A stretch of DNA of 64,000 nt from Sisyra terminalis (GCA_958496175.1 OY292278.1:44020001-44084000), one strand, 5' to 3'. Shown: positions 1 to 12,236, counted from the first letter of the stretch. Notes: generated by a model not told the origin, from the letters alone. Made by a program: numbers and translations.

Positions 1-1670
1 ATGCCACAGACATGGAAAATTTCAATATGGGGAAGGAAATACCCTGATGTAATATTTTTTCGAATAAATTTTTCTCCTTAAATCGGTCCCAAAAACTTTA
101 AAAACTATTTATAATTGAAAATATAAAGACTTAATAAATTCTACCCGATGAACTTACTGCTGAAGATCTTTAATAATCTTCAAAACCATCACTTCAAAAA
201 TGGATTACTTTTTCTCCATTCCACGACATATTATGTCACAGACATGGAAAACATCAATATGGAGAAGGAGATACTCCGATCGAATATTTTTTCGAATAAA
301 TTTTTATCCTAAAATCGATCCCAAAAACTTGAAGAACTATTTATGAGTGAAAATATAAAGATTTGATTAATTCTATCCGATGAACTTATTGTTGAAGATC
401 TTTATTAATCTTCGAAACTATAACTTGAAGAATGAATTACTTTTTCTTCAACCCATTCAATATTATGCAATAGACATGAAAAATGCCAATATGGGGAAGG
501 AAATACCCCGATTGAATATTTTCTTGAAGGAATTTTTCCCTAAAATCGATCCCAAAAACTTTAAGATCCATTTATGAGTGCAAATATAGAAATTTTATGA
601 ATTCTATTTGATGAACTTATTGTTGAAGACCTTTAATAATCTTCGAAACCATAACTTCAAGAATGGATTACTTTTTCTCCATTCCACCATATATTATGCC
701 ACATACATGGAAAACACCAATATGGAGAAGGAATTACTCCGATTGAATATTTTTTCGAATAAATTTTTCTCCTAAAATCGGTCCCAAAAACTTTAAGAAC
801 TATTTATGAGGGAAAATATAGAAATTTTATGAATTCTATCCGATAAACTTATTGTTGAAGATCTTTCATAAACTTTGAAACTATAACTTCAAGAATGAAT
901 TACTTTTTCTTCAACCCATTCAATATTGCAACAGACATGGAAAATTTCAATATGGGGTAGGAAATACCTTGATTGATTTTTTTCATGATTGAATTTTTTT
1001 TCTAAAAATGGTCCCAAAACTTTAAAAGGCGATTTTTGTCAGAAAATATAGAAATTTTATAAATTCTATTAGATGAACTTATTGTTGAAGATCTTTAGTA
1101 ATCTTCGAAACTATAACTTGAAGAATGGATTACTTTTTCTCCATTCCACCATTTATTATGCCATATACATGGAAAACACCAATATGGGGAAGGAATTACT
1201 CCGATTGAATATTTATTCGAATAAATTTTTCTCCTAAAATCAGTCCCAACAACTTTAAGAACTATTTATGAGTGAAAATATAGAAATTTAACAAATTCTA
1301 CCCGATGAACTTACTGCTGAAGATCTTTATTAATCTTCGAAACCATAACTTCAAGAATGGAAAGAATTACTCCGATCGAATATTTTTTCGAATAAATTTT
1401 TCTCCTAAAGTCAGTTCCCGAAACCTCAAAAACAATTTACAAGTGAAAATATAGAAATTTTATAAATTCTATCCGATAAACTTATTGTTGAAGATCTTTC
1501 ATAAACTTCGAAACTATAACTTGAAGAATGGATTACTTTCAGTATGGGAAAGGAAATGTTTCGATTTAATATTTTCTTGTTTGAATTTTTCTCCTAAAAT
1601 CGTCCCAAAAACTTTAAAAAGCGGTTTTCGTCAGAAAATATAGAGATTTAATAAATTCTATACGATGGAC
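1..1670. repeat. Satellite-like tandem repeat, unit about 232 bp, about seven copies
   Basis: The same AT-rich unit recurs head to tail. A landmark (ATGCCACAGACATGG and variants) appears at about 1, 233, 465, 696, 926 and 1158, giving a period of 231-232 bp. Shared internal blocks include GATGAACTTATTGTTGAAG, TGGATTACTTTTTCTCCATT and TTTCGAATAAATTTTTCTCC. The two right-most copies (after about 1340) carry internal deletions and the array fades at about 1670. It continues beyond the left edge, so its full size is unknown. It sits in intron 2 of the homeobox gene. The short open frame at 380-577 only reflects the repeat unit. Confidence 0.9.
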
Positions 1671-2655
1671 TTTGATACATACCTATTAAAAAGAGGATAA
1701 TATAAGTTCATATACGTCTATCATAATATCGAATGAACAATTTGATTCCTTTTGTGGATTTTTGGTTATTAAAAGATCCAAAATCACCCTATACTACTCA
1801 TTTAAAATGTACAGTACTTAGTTTCCTATATTCTCTTGAAATATCGGATAAATGAAGTGTAGGATAAAATTTAGTTCGAGAAAAGCTTCACCCAAAACGT
1901 CTGATTAGAAACTTTTATAAAATTGTTATAATAGGGAGAGTGGAGGAGAAAATGTGGGAAATTTTTGCAGTGAAAAATTTTTGCAGATTCATTTTAAAAA
2001 ATAACGTTTGAAGAAGGACGGAAGGAATAAAAAATTTTATCAATTTCGACGCATTGCTATCTTTGTGTTTGAACTTTAAAGTAATTTCTCAGAAATGAAT
2101 TAATTGCAATATCGTTTTGATAGTACGATTTACGACTGAAATTGAGACCTGAACAGATGTTCGATTTCGAGTTTGGTATCATGCAAACTATATACACATA
2201 TACATAGGTACTACAATCGGTTGGGTTGGCAGACAATGTGGCATTTGTATAAATGCCATATAAACGAGGGTCGAGATCGAGCCGTGTTGATTGGCGGCAA
2301 TTGGAACAATTGGATATACAAGGGAACCGAGGAGGACAATGCGGCAATGTGGCGAGGGAATGAAATTAAAGAAAATTTGTCACGTTCAATTCCATTCGAA
2401 ATGGGACTCGAATTACCCTGTTTAAAAGCACACGTGTTATGATTGGACAGATTCAATTGTGTGACAAAAGAATACGCGGCCAATCGGAATTGAGAGAAAA
2501 TGGTCGCGTTAACGACAACACTAATTTCGAATGATTGAAATATGGGAAGGGAATTGTTGTCATACCGAACAAATGAACGAGTAATCCACTACCACTATAC
2601 TCTATTTTGAGCTTTTGTAAATAGAAAAAAAAAGAGCTTTTCTATAGTTAATTAC
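1671..2655. promoter_or_regulatory. Intron 2 flank of the homeobox exon; candidate conserved element around 2120-2560
   Basis: This is the first part of intron 2, starting with the donor GTAATT at 2655. From about 2120 to 2560 the sequence is non-repetitive and visibly richer in G+C than its surroundings, with a CACGTG E-box near 2431 and several ATTGG/CCAAT motifs. Overlapping short frames occur on both strands, as expected for unbiased sequence, and none has coding character. A conserved enhancer next to the homeobox exon is an inference from composition only. 1671-2120 shows nothing recognisable. Confidence 0.25.
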
Positions 2656-2828
2656 CTGCGTTTCAGTTAGCGATAACGACTGCGCTAATTGTTTCCGTTC
2701 GGCACCGACTACGTAATGATTTTTCTCGAACGCATGCTCCAATTTGAGAAGCTGCGACGGCGAAAATGCAGTCCTTATTCGTTTTGGTTTGCGAAAAGGT
2801 TGTAACAGAAATCCAGGAATATCTGGAC
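2656..2828 (-). CDS. Empty spiracles/E5 (EMX family) homeobox gene, coding exon 2: homeodomain positions 1-44
   Basis: Homeodomain transcription factor exon, acting in the nucleus as a sequence-specific DNA binder; family members pattern head and anterior segments in insects. On the minus strand a pyrimidine tract and AG (2829) precede it, and the donor GTAATT follows (2655). It adds 57 residues to the split Gly266: a linker ending LLQPFRKPK, then the N-terminal arm (R3, R5, F8) and helices 1 and 2, including [20 protein letters not shown] and ending SLSLTETQ. Core hydrophobics L16 and F20 are present. The exon stops exactly after homeodomain residue 44, a classical homeobox intron position, so helix 3 (W48, F49, N51) must lie on a third exon left of the window. 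[14 protein letters not shown] with SLTETQ resembles E5 and vertebrate EMX more than my recollection of Drosophila ems. The paralogue remains unproven. No stop or frameshift is seen. Confidence 0.95.
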
Positions 2829-3282
2829 CTAGAAAAAAAAAACACAAAAAATTATATATCTCAATGCCACATACAATAGTTCAAAAATGGCGTGTGATTG
2901 ACTTTTGAATGCTTTTTTTCATTCTTGTCAGCTTTTTTCATTGAACGCATGGTCGAATGCATTGGGCTTTTTTATTATTTTTTTAAGGGTCGACAACAGA
3001 CATAGGTGTAGTGTGTGGGGAATTTGAATCCCTTCGTTGTATAAAACTCACCCTTTTAGATTAAACGACTCTCTAAATAATAATATAACAATATAATGAA
3101 ATAATTGAATGCTTAACCTAACTTTTCACGCCCTAAATTGAACGCACAAACGAAATATTGTTATTATACTATTATATTAAATTAGATTATCGTTATTGTT
3201 AGATTAAAAACGGTCTGCATTTCGATTTGAGAAACGCTAGGGGTTTCGAAAGTGGCAACGAAGCGTGGCCAGGATTGTTAAT

Positions 3283-3791
3283 CTTCCATTAGTTTGTTGG
3301 ATTTATAAACGGAGATAGCTAAAAAGCTCACAAAAGCTTTCGAAGATTTCTTTGTATAAAACTTGTCTTTCTAAAGATTTAAAACGGGAAAAATAAAATT
3401 GAAATCAAGGATTTGATTCTGAAGAAACTTTGCACGAAAAAACGTAAGTTGAAATCTAAATGAGACAACTTACAGCTTTGGTTATTCCCTAATTAAGAAT
3501 TTACGAGATTAAAACTCTAAATTTTGGAAAACAAACCTTCCATTAGTTTGTTGGGCTTATATACGAAGATAACTAAAAAGCTCACAAAAGTTTTTGACGA
3601 TTTCTTTGTATAAAACTAGTCTTTCTAAAGATTTAAAACGGGAAAAATGAAATTGGAATCTAAGATTTGATTCTGAAGAAACTTTACACGCAAAAAGATT
3701 TGGAGCACATTTAAATGAGACTTCAGCTTTAGATTATTCCGTAATAAAGAATTTTAGAGAATAAAACTCTCAATTTTGGAAAACAATCTTT
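3283..3791. repeat. Tandem direct duplication, unit about 254 bp
   Basis: Two adjacent copies (3283-3536 and 3537-3791) both open with CTTCCATTAGTTTGTTGG. They share CTAAAAAGCTCACAAAAG, TCTTTCTAAAGATTTAAAAC, GATTTGATTCTGAAGAAAC and an ending that includes AAAACTCT.AATTTTGGAAA. Divergence is modest (scattered substitutions and small indels), suggesting a local duplication of moderate age. No terminal repeats or coding potential are seen. Confidence 0.85.
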
Positions 3792-4239
3792 GAAGAGAAA
3801 GTTTTCAACCCTAAACGAGTTGCAAGTAGTCTTTTCTTCATCATATTTTTTCAAAAGCTTGACATTGCAAAGCTCCAGATTCAGTATTTAAAAAGAAAAT
3901 TTAGTCGTTATGAGCTTTTCAACTTGTGGAAGTCATTTGTTTGAAATTCGAATTTCAATAAATCGATTTTTAAAGTGAAAGTTTCCATGATTCTATAAAT
4001 ATCAAATACATGAAGTTTTGTAGGCACCCTTTTTCCTAATCACTTAATCAAAGAAGAGTTTCCAATAGTATAAGAAACCAAGATTCAAAATTTGAACAAT
4101 TTGTCTATCCGTAATGTTCTGAATCTTATCAGATACTTATTTTTGAAATAAAAAGATAAATTTCATTGTAGTACAGTCGTTCTAACATTTCCACTCTTCA
4201 ATAGGTTGATAGATTAAGTCTTAAACATGATTTCCACTA

Positions 4240-4745
4240 AAAATCCGGCACCGGCAGGCACCACGTCCTCCTCAAATTGACTTTACTAAAAAAGAAATAT
4301 TTTTTCTTTATAACTTTTGAACCGTGCTAGATACAAAGAAAACAGTTATTATCAAAATAAAAGCTGAGAATATTTTCTACAAAAAAGGTCCTTTACTAAT
4401 TTTCCATAAATATCCTAGTTTGGCCGGAAAATGGTTTCGAAAGCGCTAGTGTTTTTTTTTTGTTTTACATGAGATCAGATCGCGTACTACATGTTGATTT
4501 CTTGACAAATGTATAAGTTTTTGGTAAAAATCAAAATGGATCTTTAAAAGTAATAACTTATATTACAATTTTAGGATATTTTCTACAAAAAAGGTTCTTT
4601 ATCAATTTTCCATAAATGCCATTGTTTGGCCGGAAAATAGTTTCGAAAGTGCTAATGTTTTTTTGCATGAGATCAGATTGCGCATTACATGTTGAGAAAA
4701 TTTTGATTTCTTGAGAAATGTGTAAGTATTGCTAAAAATCAATAT
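4240..4745. repeat. Dispersed repeat, two partial copies; related copy near 59.5 kb
   Basis: The segment TATTTTCTACAAAAAAGGT...TTTCCATAAAT...TTTGGCCGGAAAAT.GTTTCGAAAG occurs at about 4370-4450 and again at about 4575-4660. Both copies are followed by CATGAGATCAGAT. A third copy lies at 59435-59640, including the preceding ATAACTTTTGAAC and GCTAGATACAAA blocks, so the family is dispersed rather than only tandem. No termini or coding region were identified. The frames at 4859-5150 just downstream are not convincing genes. Confidence 0.75.
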
Positions 4746-5769
4746 GGATCATTGAAAGTAATAATTTATAGTACAATTTTATCCATTTCATAACTCCTTA
4801 TTATTGGAACTAAGAAATAATAGACAATAAATGCAATTTTTAATAAATTTCCCATTTTTCAATAGTTATGTCCGTAGGAAAAATCGCGTACTTTAATATC
4901 ACCAACCAACGTGGTAAACTCAACTTTAGAGTTTGTACAATGATGTATTTTGCATAAAAAATTTATAATGAAGAATTTTTTTTTTGAAAAGTCAATTTTA
5001 GAGGGAAATGCAGCGCCTCCCGGTGATGAATTCTTCAAGTGGAAACTATATATAACCATTTATCCTTCAATTAATAAAAAAATGGCTTTTAGGTACTTTT
5101 TGGGTAGTTCACCAATAAATTTAACTTCCACGATTGTACTATTGATTTAATCAATGAACCAATAGGCCTTTAAATCATATAAAAGTTCAACCAAAAATTG
5201 AAGTCAAATAAATGTGCATAATTGCATTCGTATCGGTATCAATTTCAAAATTGATATTTTTTTTTCAATAAATAAATCAATTTTTTTTATTAGCTTATCA
5301 AGTTTCACTTATACAGCCAACGGTGAGAACCATTTTTGCCACTAAACGCGAATATAATTTCGAAATTCGATTCCGAAATGTCCAAGTCAAGCCTTTTAAA
5401 AAAAATCAATCGCAATAATCAACTAAATCAATCAACAATTTAACGGCTTATTGGATTACTTAAAAAACAATATTTTTACTTATTAATTTTCCAATGCTTT
5501 CAATCTCAATAATGATACAACTTAAAATTAACAGTTGAAAGGAAAAGAGACAGAAGCACCTATTATTGGCTATTGAGTTGATCAATTTTGAAAATTGGTT
5601 TTACTAATTAAAATTTTCCCAATCAATTTATTCGATATGCATAGTGAAAATCGATTTTCATTGTCCCATGCCGATTGACGAAAAAAGCTTTCAAAAGCTC
5701 AAATTTACAAGGTTCACAGTATAATTTTCCTCTGTACAACAAAAATTGCAATAATTAGCAGTGGAATAT

Positions 5770-6080
5770 TGAAAATTTGATTGATACATTTGCAAAAACT
5801 AATAACAAGAGTAATCATACGGATTTGTGATTACCATTTCTAATGTGCAGGTTCTAGTGCACTTTAATATAATTAATGTTCCATTGTTTGCATTGATAAA
5901 GCTCTTAAAACACTAATTATATTAGCAAATAATTAGCAATAATTAGAGTTACTCGTTCGATATAAATATACGTTCCATCTCGCTTTTTTCTGCAACGATC
6001 AAAAGAGACAGCCATCGTCTCGGTTAACCATGTTATTTTAATTTATTGCCATGAAAATATGTATGAGAAAAAAAAAAAAT
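5770..6080. promoter_or_regulatory. Candidate enhancer: cluster of ATTA-type homeodomain sites
   Basis: Non-repetitive stretch with dense AATTA/ATTAG sites (AATTAATG, CTAATTATATTAG, AATAATTAGCAATAATTAG) and a CATTGTTTGC SOX-like site at about 5882. It ends in a higher-complexity block with CTCGCTTTTTTCTGC and CATCGTCTCGGTTAACC. Such clusters are typical of developmental enhancers in introns of homeobox genes, but in AT-rich DNA ATTA words are common, so the assignment rests on composition alone. Confidence 0.2.
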
Positions 6081-6352
6081 TTCTTCATTTTCTTGCAAAA
6101 AAATAACAATTCTCCAAATTGATTTCAAAACTTTGTAATACGCATTTTTCCGGTGATTTGTTTAAATTGAAATTAAAATTAAATTTAAAATTAAGATTAA
6201 GAAATTATTACTTAAAATGTTCAGATCTTGAAAAGTAATTTATTTGGTGGAAATTTATCACCTACCAATGAATCAAAAAAAAAAAAAAAATCAACATATT
6301 TTGGTGGAAGATTCAACGTTGCAACCCATTCTTCCAAAAATGGTTTCTAATA

Positions 6353-8111
6353 TTAGGTGTACAAATAAGTTTTGAGGGATTAGAAAAAAGAGGCGTAACT
6401 AAAATTAAATCGTTATGGATTATCTTTTAACAATATTCATGTCAAAGCGTTATCCTTTTCCTTCAAAAAATCATTTACTGCCATTTGGCTAAAGTGTTAA
6501 CAACATCCTTTTTTTGTGCTTGGACTATATCAACTTTTGGGTCTATAAAATGCTACTTTTTTTAAATAAAATAAAGAAATTACTTGAAAAATGCTGTCTG
6601 AAGAATATGGAAATATGCTCCTTCAATAAAAGCATGCGAATTTTGGTTCTTGTACTTTTACAAGTGGTAATTTTTGTACCAGTGATTAAAAATACAAATT
6701 TAAATTTGTCAAGTTTCAAGACGCTGAGTTGGAGGAGTTATTAGAGTAAGATTCATGTGAAACTTAAAGGAAGTTCTTGGAAACTTTGGAAGAGTCAACA
6801 AGTGGTTTTTAACCATCTGAAGACCATGGGTATGGTGCAAAAACAAGGAAATTTGGTTCCATTTAAACTTAAGTCAAAAAACGTTAAATGCAATTTCTTA
6901 CCGGGCATAAAATTGCTCGACAAGATAAATTAAAAAAGGTTTTGGCATAGAATCATGGGGAAAGACAAATAATGGATCCAATTCAATAATCTAAAGAATA
7001 AAAATCGTGGGATAAGTTTTGCCATGCACTAACTTCAACGGTGGAACCTAAAATTCATGGCAAGAAGTTATTGCTGTAAATTTGGTGGGATAAAATTGGA
7101 GTTATCTATTAAAAGTTACTCCAGGTTAATTAAATCATTACTGGGGAATGTTATCAACGATAATTAATGTATTTGAGGTGAGAATTGAAGCTCCAATACC
7201 TCCAATATACCATAAGACATGGCAAGGTCATTTTCCAGCACAATTTTCAGCTACAAATTGCAAAATTCTTAAGCAAACTTTGGAAGCATTCCAATGGGAT
7301 GTTTTATTCCTCCTGCCTCCTGGATATCACCTCATCCGATTACCATTTATTTCCATGTCCATAAGCCATCAAGGAGTAGAACTTAAGATCTAGCAAAGAC
7401 TCCAAAAATTAAATCGATTTCTGTTCAAAGGCTAAATCAAAAGGACTTTTTGCATAGAACCATGACGGTGGACAAAATTTGGATTCAATTGAGTAATCTT
7501 AAGAAGAAATTGTGGGATAAGTCCAGCTATGTATCAACTTCAACGGCAAAACTGAATTTTCCAGACAAGAAGTTATGGCCGTGTATTTGGTGGGACCTAA
7601 TCGGAATTTTCTATTAAAAGTTACTTCAGCTTAATAAAATCATTTCTGGGGAATGTTACCAACGATAATTAATGCATTTGAGCCGAAAATCGAAGCTTCA
7701 ACACCTCTAATATTCCAAAAGACATGGAAAGGTTATTTTTCATCACAATTTTCGGCTACAAATTGCAAAATTTTTAAGCAAAATTTGAGAGCATTCCAAT
7801 GGGATGTTTTTTTTCTCCTGCCATATTTTCCGGATATCACCTCATCCGATTGCCACTTATTTTGGTCCATGATCCATGGTTTTCGGTCGAGGAGCAACAC
7901 TTTAAATCTTACAAAGATACCAAAAATTAAAATGATTTCTGGATCACCTTGATAAACGATTACTTTTATTAAAAAGTATTCCCTATGTTGCCTGAAAGAT
8001 GGCAAAAAGTAGAAGCCAACCATGAGCAGTACTTTGAATAAAAAATATTGAATCATTTCATTGAAAAAAGCTTTAAGAATTCATAAAAAGCTCATACTTT
8101 TCGATACCTAA
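6353..8111 (+). pseudogene. Decayed mariner transposon with an internal ~505 bp tandem duplication
   Basis: Remnant of a DDE/D transposase element of the mariner family, which moves by cut and paste into TA sites. Frame-shifting translation recovers mariner landmarks in order: QDAELEELLE (about 6720), then MGMVQKQGN..P..LK (about 6825-6880), an FGGIKLELSIKSYS block matching the family's WWD.. region (about 7080), PDITSSDCHLFWSMIHGF (about 7830-7880), and the C-terminal LPERWQKVEANHEQYFE followed by a stop at 8039-8041. The central part is present twice, with near-identical segments about 505 bp apart (7148-7393 against 7653-7952). Removing one copy leaves about 1.25 kb, the normal mariner size. 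The left end TTAGGTGTACAAATAAGT follows a TA at 6351; a degenerate right end (ATACCTAA) is near 8111. Many stops and frameshifts make it non-functional. Confidence 0.85.
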
Positions 8112-8699
8112 AAATTTGTAGATAAATCCGATTTTTTTTTATAAGATATTTAAATTGGGGTTACACCAATATTCAGTAATTATATTCAATGTATTATATT
8201 AATAAAATCAGAGGTTCCTTAACTTTTATGAATTGCAGAGCACATTGCTGATGAAGTCATGAAATTTATTTAGTCAAATATCAATTGAAAAATTCATAAA
8301 TTCCAAAAACTGCAATATTTTTTTTCATGAAGAAAAAAATGCCCACAGGCATAAAATTGAGGACCCCTGGTGTAATTTTTAATGGTTGCTTTGTCTTTAA
8401 ATTAAAAGTCATCTCCAAACAGTAATATGAGGAAAATTATGTACAAAATGGTTGTTATACTGAAAGAAGTATAAGTAACTTTTAAGAAAAAATCTATCTA
8501 TAAATCATTAATTAATAAAAGACCTTTTTTGTAGCACCTTTAATCCCCTACAAAAATATGCTTGTATATTCATGAAAATCAAAATTGCAACCCTTTTAAT
8601 TGTTTAAACTCCGTTTTTATCATCGCAAAAATGAATTAAAGATACGCATTTTATTTGACATCCCGGTGGTCCTTTAAGTAGCATTTTTAAAACCATATG

Positions 8700-9660
8700 A
8701 TTATTGCAAAACGTTCCCAAATATTTCATCTCTCAAACGTGCAAATTACACGTATGTGATTCCGAAATAAATCCCGCACCGTAATAGCCGAAAAAAAATT
8801 CCACTTGAAAATCGGGCGTAATTTGGCATAATTTCAAGGCCCAAAAACGGGCGCTAAATGGCTCAAGTTTCTTCTTCTCGTTTTTTTTTTTTTGTTTTTT
8901 ATTTCCTCGATTCGTCGTAAATTAAATGCTGATAATGATGATTATCTTAATGTCGAGGATGTAAATGAAAATAATATGTACCTTTAACACACATATAACA
9001 GCTATTATAGCAATGGATAATGTGTGGAGGCCCTTAAGCTCCAGGACCGGCCTAGACGTGCAATTAAATTCGCATTATCTTTCCATTCTTTTACACATTA
9101 TCATTTATTATTATGTGTTATTATTATTATTATAATTATTTTTTTTTCATTTCATCCAACTTTATTCTCTTAATATTATAATTAACTTTAATCGCAATCA
9201 ACGATGAAGCCCTTCTTGTATAATTAACCCGCATCGACACACAAGAAAACAGGTCAAATTAAACGAGAATTGTTTGGCTTTTTTTTTCGGGAAGAATAAT
9301 TAATTTTTCTAAATAAAGATATTTGGAAATTTAACGTTTATTTTTGCGGGCAAATATTAATTAATAATTTTAATATAATATTCGATCTGTGTTTCCAAAT
9401 CATTTTATTATTTAATCAAATCACTCTTTGTTGTTTTTGCTCGATTTTAATTACCAATACTTTTTCGTTCTTTATCAGTCATTTACTAACTATTAGAAAA
9501 GAGCAAAAGCAGCAATCTGCCAATTACTGTTGCACTGCTAATTGACTGCTTAATTACGTCTCACTTTCATGGCCGTAAATCGAATACATTCATTAAACAA
9601 TAATTAGTGCGAATGGAAAGAGTGCACCGATAAAACTTGAAAATACGGACAAATTAAAAT
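8700..9660. promoter_or_regulatory. Long unique stretch with clustered homeodomain-type sites; candidate cis-regulatory region
   Basis: Unlike its flanks, this kilobase shows no internal repeats. It contains higher-complexity blocks (8820-8880 with GGGCG words; 9025-9060 with CCAGGACCGGCCTAGACGTG) and many TAATTA/TAATTG/ATTA words, densest at 9480-9640, where CTAATTGACTGCTTAATTACG occurs as two adjoining sites. No coding frame of note is present. An enhancer role is inferred from position and word content only. Confidence 0.2.
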
Positions 9661-9830
9661 CATGGGATTCGAGTGGTTTTAATTTCTCCGGCAGAATTGA
9701 TATCATAAAATATTATCGAACGAAGGGAAGTTGAGTGGAGAATTTTGCTTACACGAATGTTATGTTAAGTTATAGTAATTATTTAATATTATGTATCTAA
9801 TTGTAAGCATATGTGGGGAATTGTAATTGT

Positions 9831-9870
9831 ATGATGATGATGATGGTAATGGTGGTGGTGGTGGTGGTAG
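9831..9870. repeat. ATG/GGT trinucleotide microsatellite
   Basis: A run of ATGATG units grading into GGTGGT units, followed by AGGTAAATGG. A simple low-complexity repeat in the giant intron. Confidence 0.95.
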
Positions 9871-10292
9871 GTAAATGGTTTTTTAATCGCTCGTCGAGAT
9901 TAACATCATTAAATTACGAAAAGGCCTCGAGGCTAAATTAAGAGAACAAGACGTTTAGATGCACACATTTGGATAATGATAGAGGAGGCTTTTGTGTAGA
10001 TGTCATCCAGGGACAGGAAGAACAAGGCTTTGAGGGATTTTCGCAAAAGAAATATGACTACAATGTTAAATGGTATCACTACAAGGCAATAAAATATTTC
10101 AAGCTTTGTAAACCTAGCTAAATCGTTTAAGTAACTTCTAAATAAGACATTCAAGCCAATGGTATCAATTAGTACGTCTTTTGGATCAATAGATCAAAAT
10201 TGGCATAGAAATTTTCACCTTTTATATAGGGCAAACATTAAGGCACCTAATCATCAAGGTGTATATGATACAAATAAAGTTAGATAGACGAG

Positions 10293-10316
10293 TAAACCTA
10301 GGTTTACCCGGGTAAA
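10293..10316. other. Two overlapping perfect 14 bp palindromes
   Basis: TAAACCTAGGTTTA (10293-10306) is a perfect palindrome and overlaps a second, TTTACCCGGGTAAA (10303-10316). Both lie in a unique, GC-richer patch (10200-10440) that also contains CGTGCGCTTATCGATTCGG. Overlapping dyads of this kind suit dimeric transcription factors; the factor is unknown. Confidence 0.6.
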
Positions 10317-10867
10317 GCGCGAAACATGTCCAATTTCAGTTATATTTCGTACTTACCCGTTTCATCACATTTTCCGTGCGCTTATCGATTCGGCCATTGG
10401 AAGATATATTTATTGATCGCTTAAACTCATATATAAAGATTTTTCAATCGATGGAAACTTGAAAAAAAAATTCGATCGAAGCAATTGGAATTTTCCAATA
10501 ATATTTTAACCATAGCTGCTCCATGTTAAAGTTGGAAAATTTGTCTAACCAAATTAGAAAATTTTTAGGTCCTTGATCCTTTTTTTCAAAAAACAATTTA
10601 CATTTGCATTACATTATGATACATAATATGTAAATTTTTTAAATAGAAAAATTTCATTATGAACATCGAAAAGTGATTATGTTTTTAGATATTTTCTTTT
10701 CACTCGTAACGTTAGGCATCTACAGTGTGAATCTCATTCTTAAATTCGTAAAAAAAAATTCGAAAAAGAATTTCATAAAATCGTCGACCATTTGGTCGAC
10801 GTTTTGAGATTTTTGAAAAGTTGAAAAAAAAAAGTTTTTTTTCTTAAGGTTTTCCGGGACCAAATTT

Positions 10868-10945
10868 ACACCATCGATAGAGTAATTCAAGTGCTATCGA
10901 ATAAGCTATCGAACGTTAACCTACGATCGATAGTTATCGCTAAAA
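10868..10945. promoter_or_regulatory. Cluster of TATCG/CGATA words (DREF/BEAF-like)
   Basis: In under 80 bp the sequence has ATCGATAG, GCTATCGAA, GCTATCGAAC, GATCGATAG and TTATCGC, so five or six CGATA/TATCG cores on both strands. In Drosophila CGATA and TATCGATA are cores bound by BEAF-32 and DREF, associated with insulators and housekeeping promoters. Function here is inference; no other repeat in the window carries the cluster. Confidence 0.25.
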
Positions 10946-12236
10946 ACGGCGTTAAAGTTGAAAAAAGTTTAAGGTTCAACATTTTCATATACAACTAAAG
11001 GAAATTTGGCTAGCCGGAAAAAGATCTCACATTTTCTGAATAAAATCAAAAACTCCTTTATTTTCGGTTTGGAAATCAGTTCGTGGAAAAACGCCTCAAA
11101 TGAAAGAATTGATTTTATTCGAATATACCAATCAAAAATCCTCAGGGTTGGAAAGGTAAAGGACCCGAAAGAAGGAAAATACCATGGATTATAATTTAAA
11201 GGTTGATTCTAAGAAACTATCACCCAATTACTCAAATCGACCATTAATAAAATGATCTTATCTAATAAAGATTATGGTAACTTTCCAAAAATTTTCTTTG
11301 AACTTACCACTTACATTTATTGCATTAAAGTGCATAGATAACAGAAAAAATTTAAAAAAAAGCATAAAATGGGATTTTCTGCACACTAAGGGTTCCCATC
11401 AAAATCCTGAAAAACCTTAAATACTTGCCACATATAGTTTTGAAAGCTCCAAATCTTAAAGATCTCAAGGATAATCCTTGAGATTCTCGTGAGACTTTTA
11501 AGCTTCTACAGAAATTATAGCCAATTATAGCCACGTGTACTTTTGAAAGCCCCGAATCTTGAAGATTTCGAGAATAATTTTTTTAGATTCATGTGTGATT
11601 TTATACTTATAATTGTCTGGGAAAATTGTTTATTTTTTTCATAAAAATCTAAACTTCAGTTTAGGAGAAAACTTTTATGATTTTCAAGCAAATTTTTAAT
11701 ATTTGAATGATCTGTAATTACCCTGTACGATTTACTAACTAAACATTTTTTTTCGTGGAATTTCTATAATAATTTAAGGAGTTTTCCTTATATTTTAGAA
11801 AAATTATTGAAAAACAAAAATTGAAATTACAAATTTCACTATTTTACCAAATATTGAAGAAAACCTAGAATTAACAATTTTTTCTACTTTCGTGGCAGCA
11901 AATCGAATTTTATTGAACTTTTCAATTTTGAGAAATTTTAACAAATTTGGCATTTGATTTCTTTGTCATTGAAAGCCAAACAAGTTTGTAAAGTATTTTA
12001 GTACATATTTTATTGAAAATTATTTTATTCTATGATTTTTCAAGTCGATTATAACGAAAAAATACATATTTTATCAATGAAAAAGCAATATTTTTAACTA
12101 GGCCTAAAAATCGTATAGTTTGTGGAGTCACTTGAAATTCTATAAGTTCTTTTATTTTAAAAAAATGCATATGGAAAATTTCTATCAGGAGCAAAAGTCT
12201 TTTTCCTCCAAATTGGATTTCACAAGGAAAAGAAAG

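Noticed and set aside
380..577. 65-codon open frame in the left array
   Set aside because: It spans the satellite unit, is not open in neighbouring units and has translated-AT composition.
7733..8056. 107-codon minus-strand frame
   Set aside because: It is the antisense of the mariner C-terminal coding relic, whose plus-strand reading gives family motifs.
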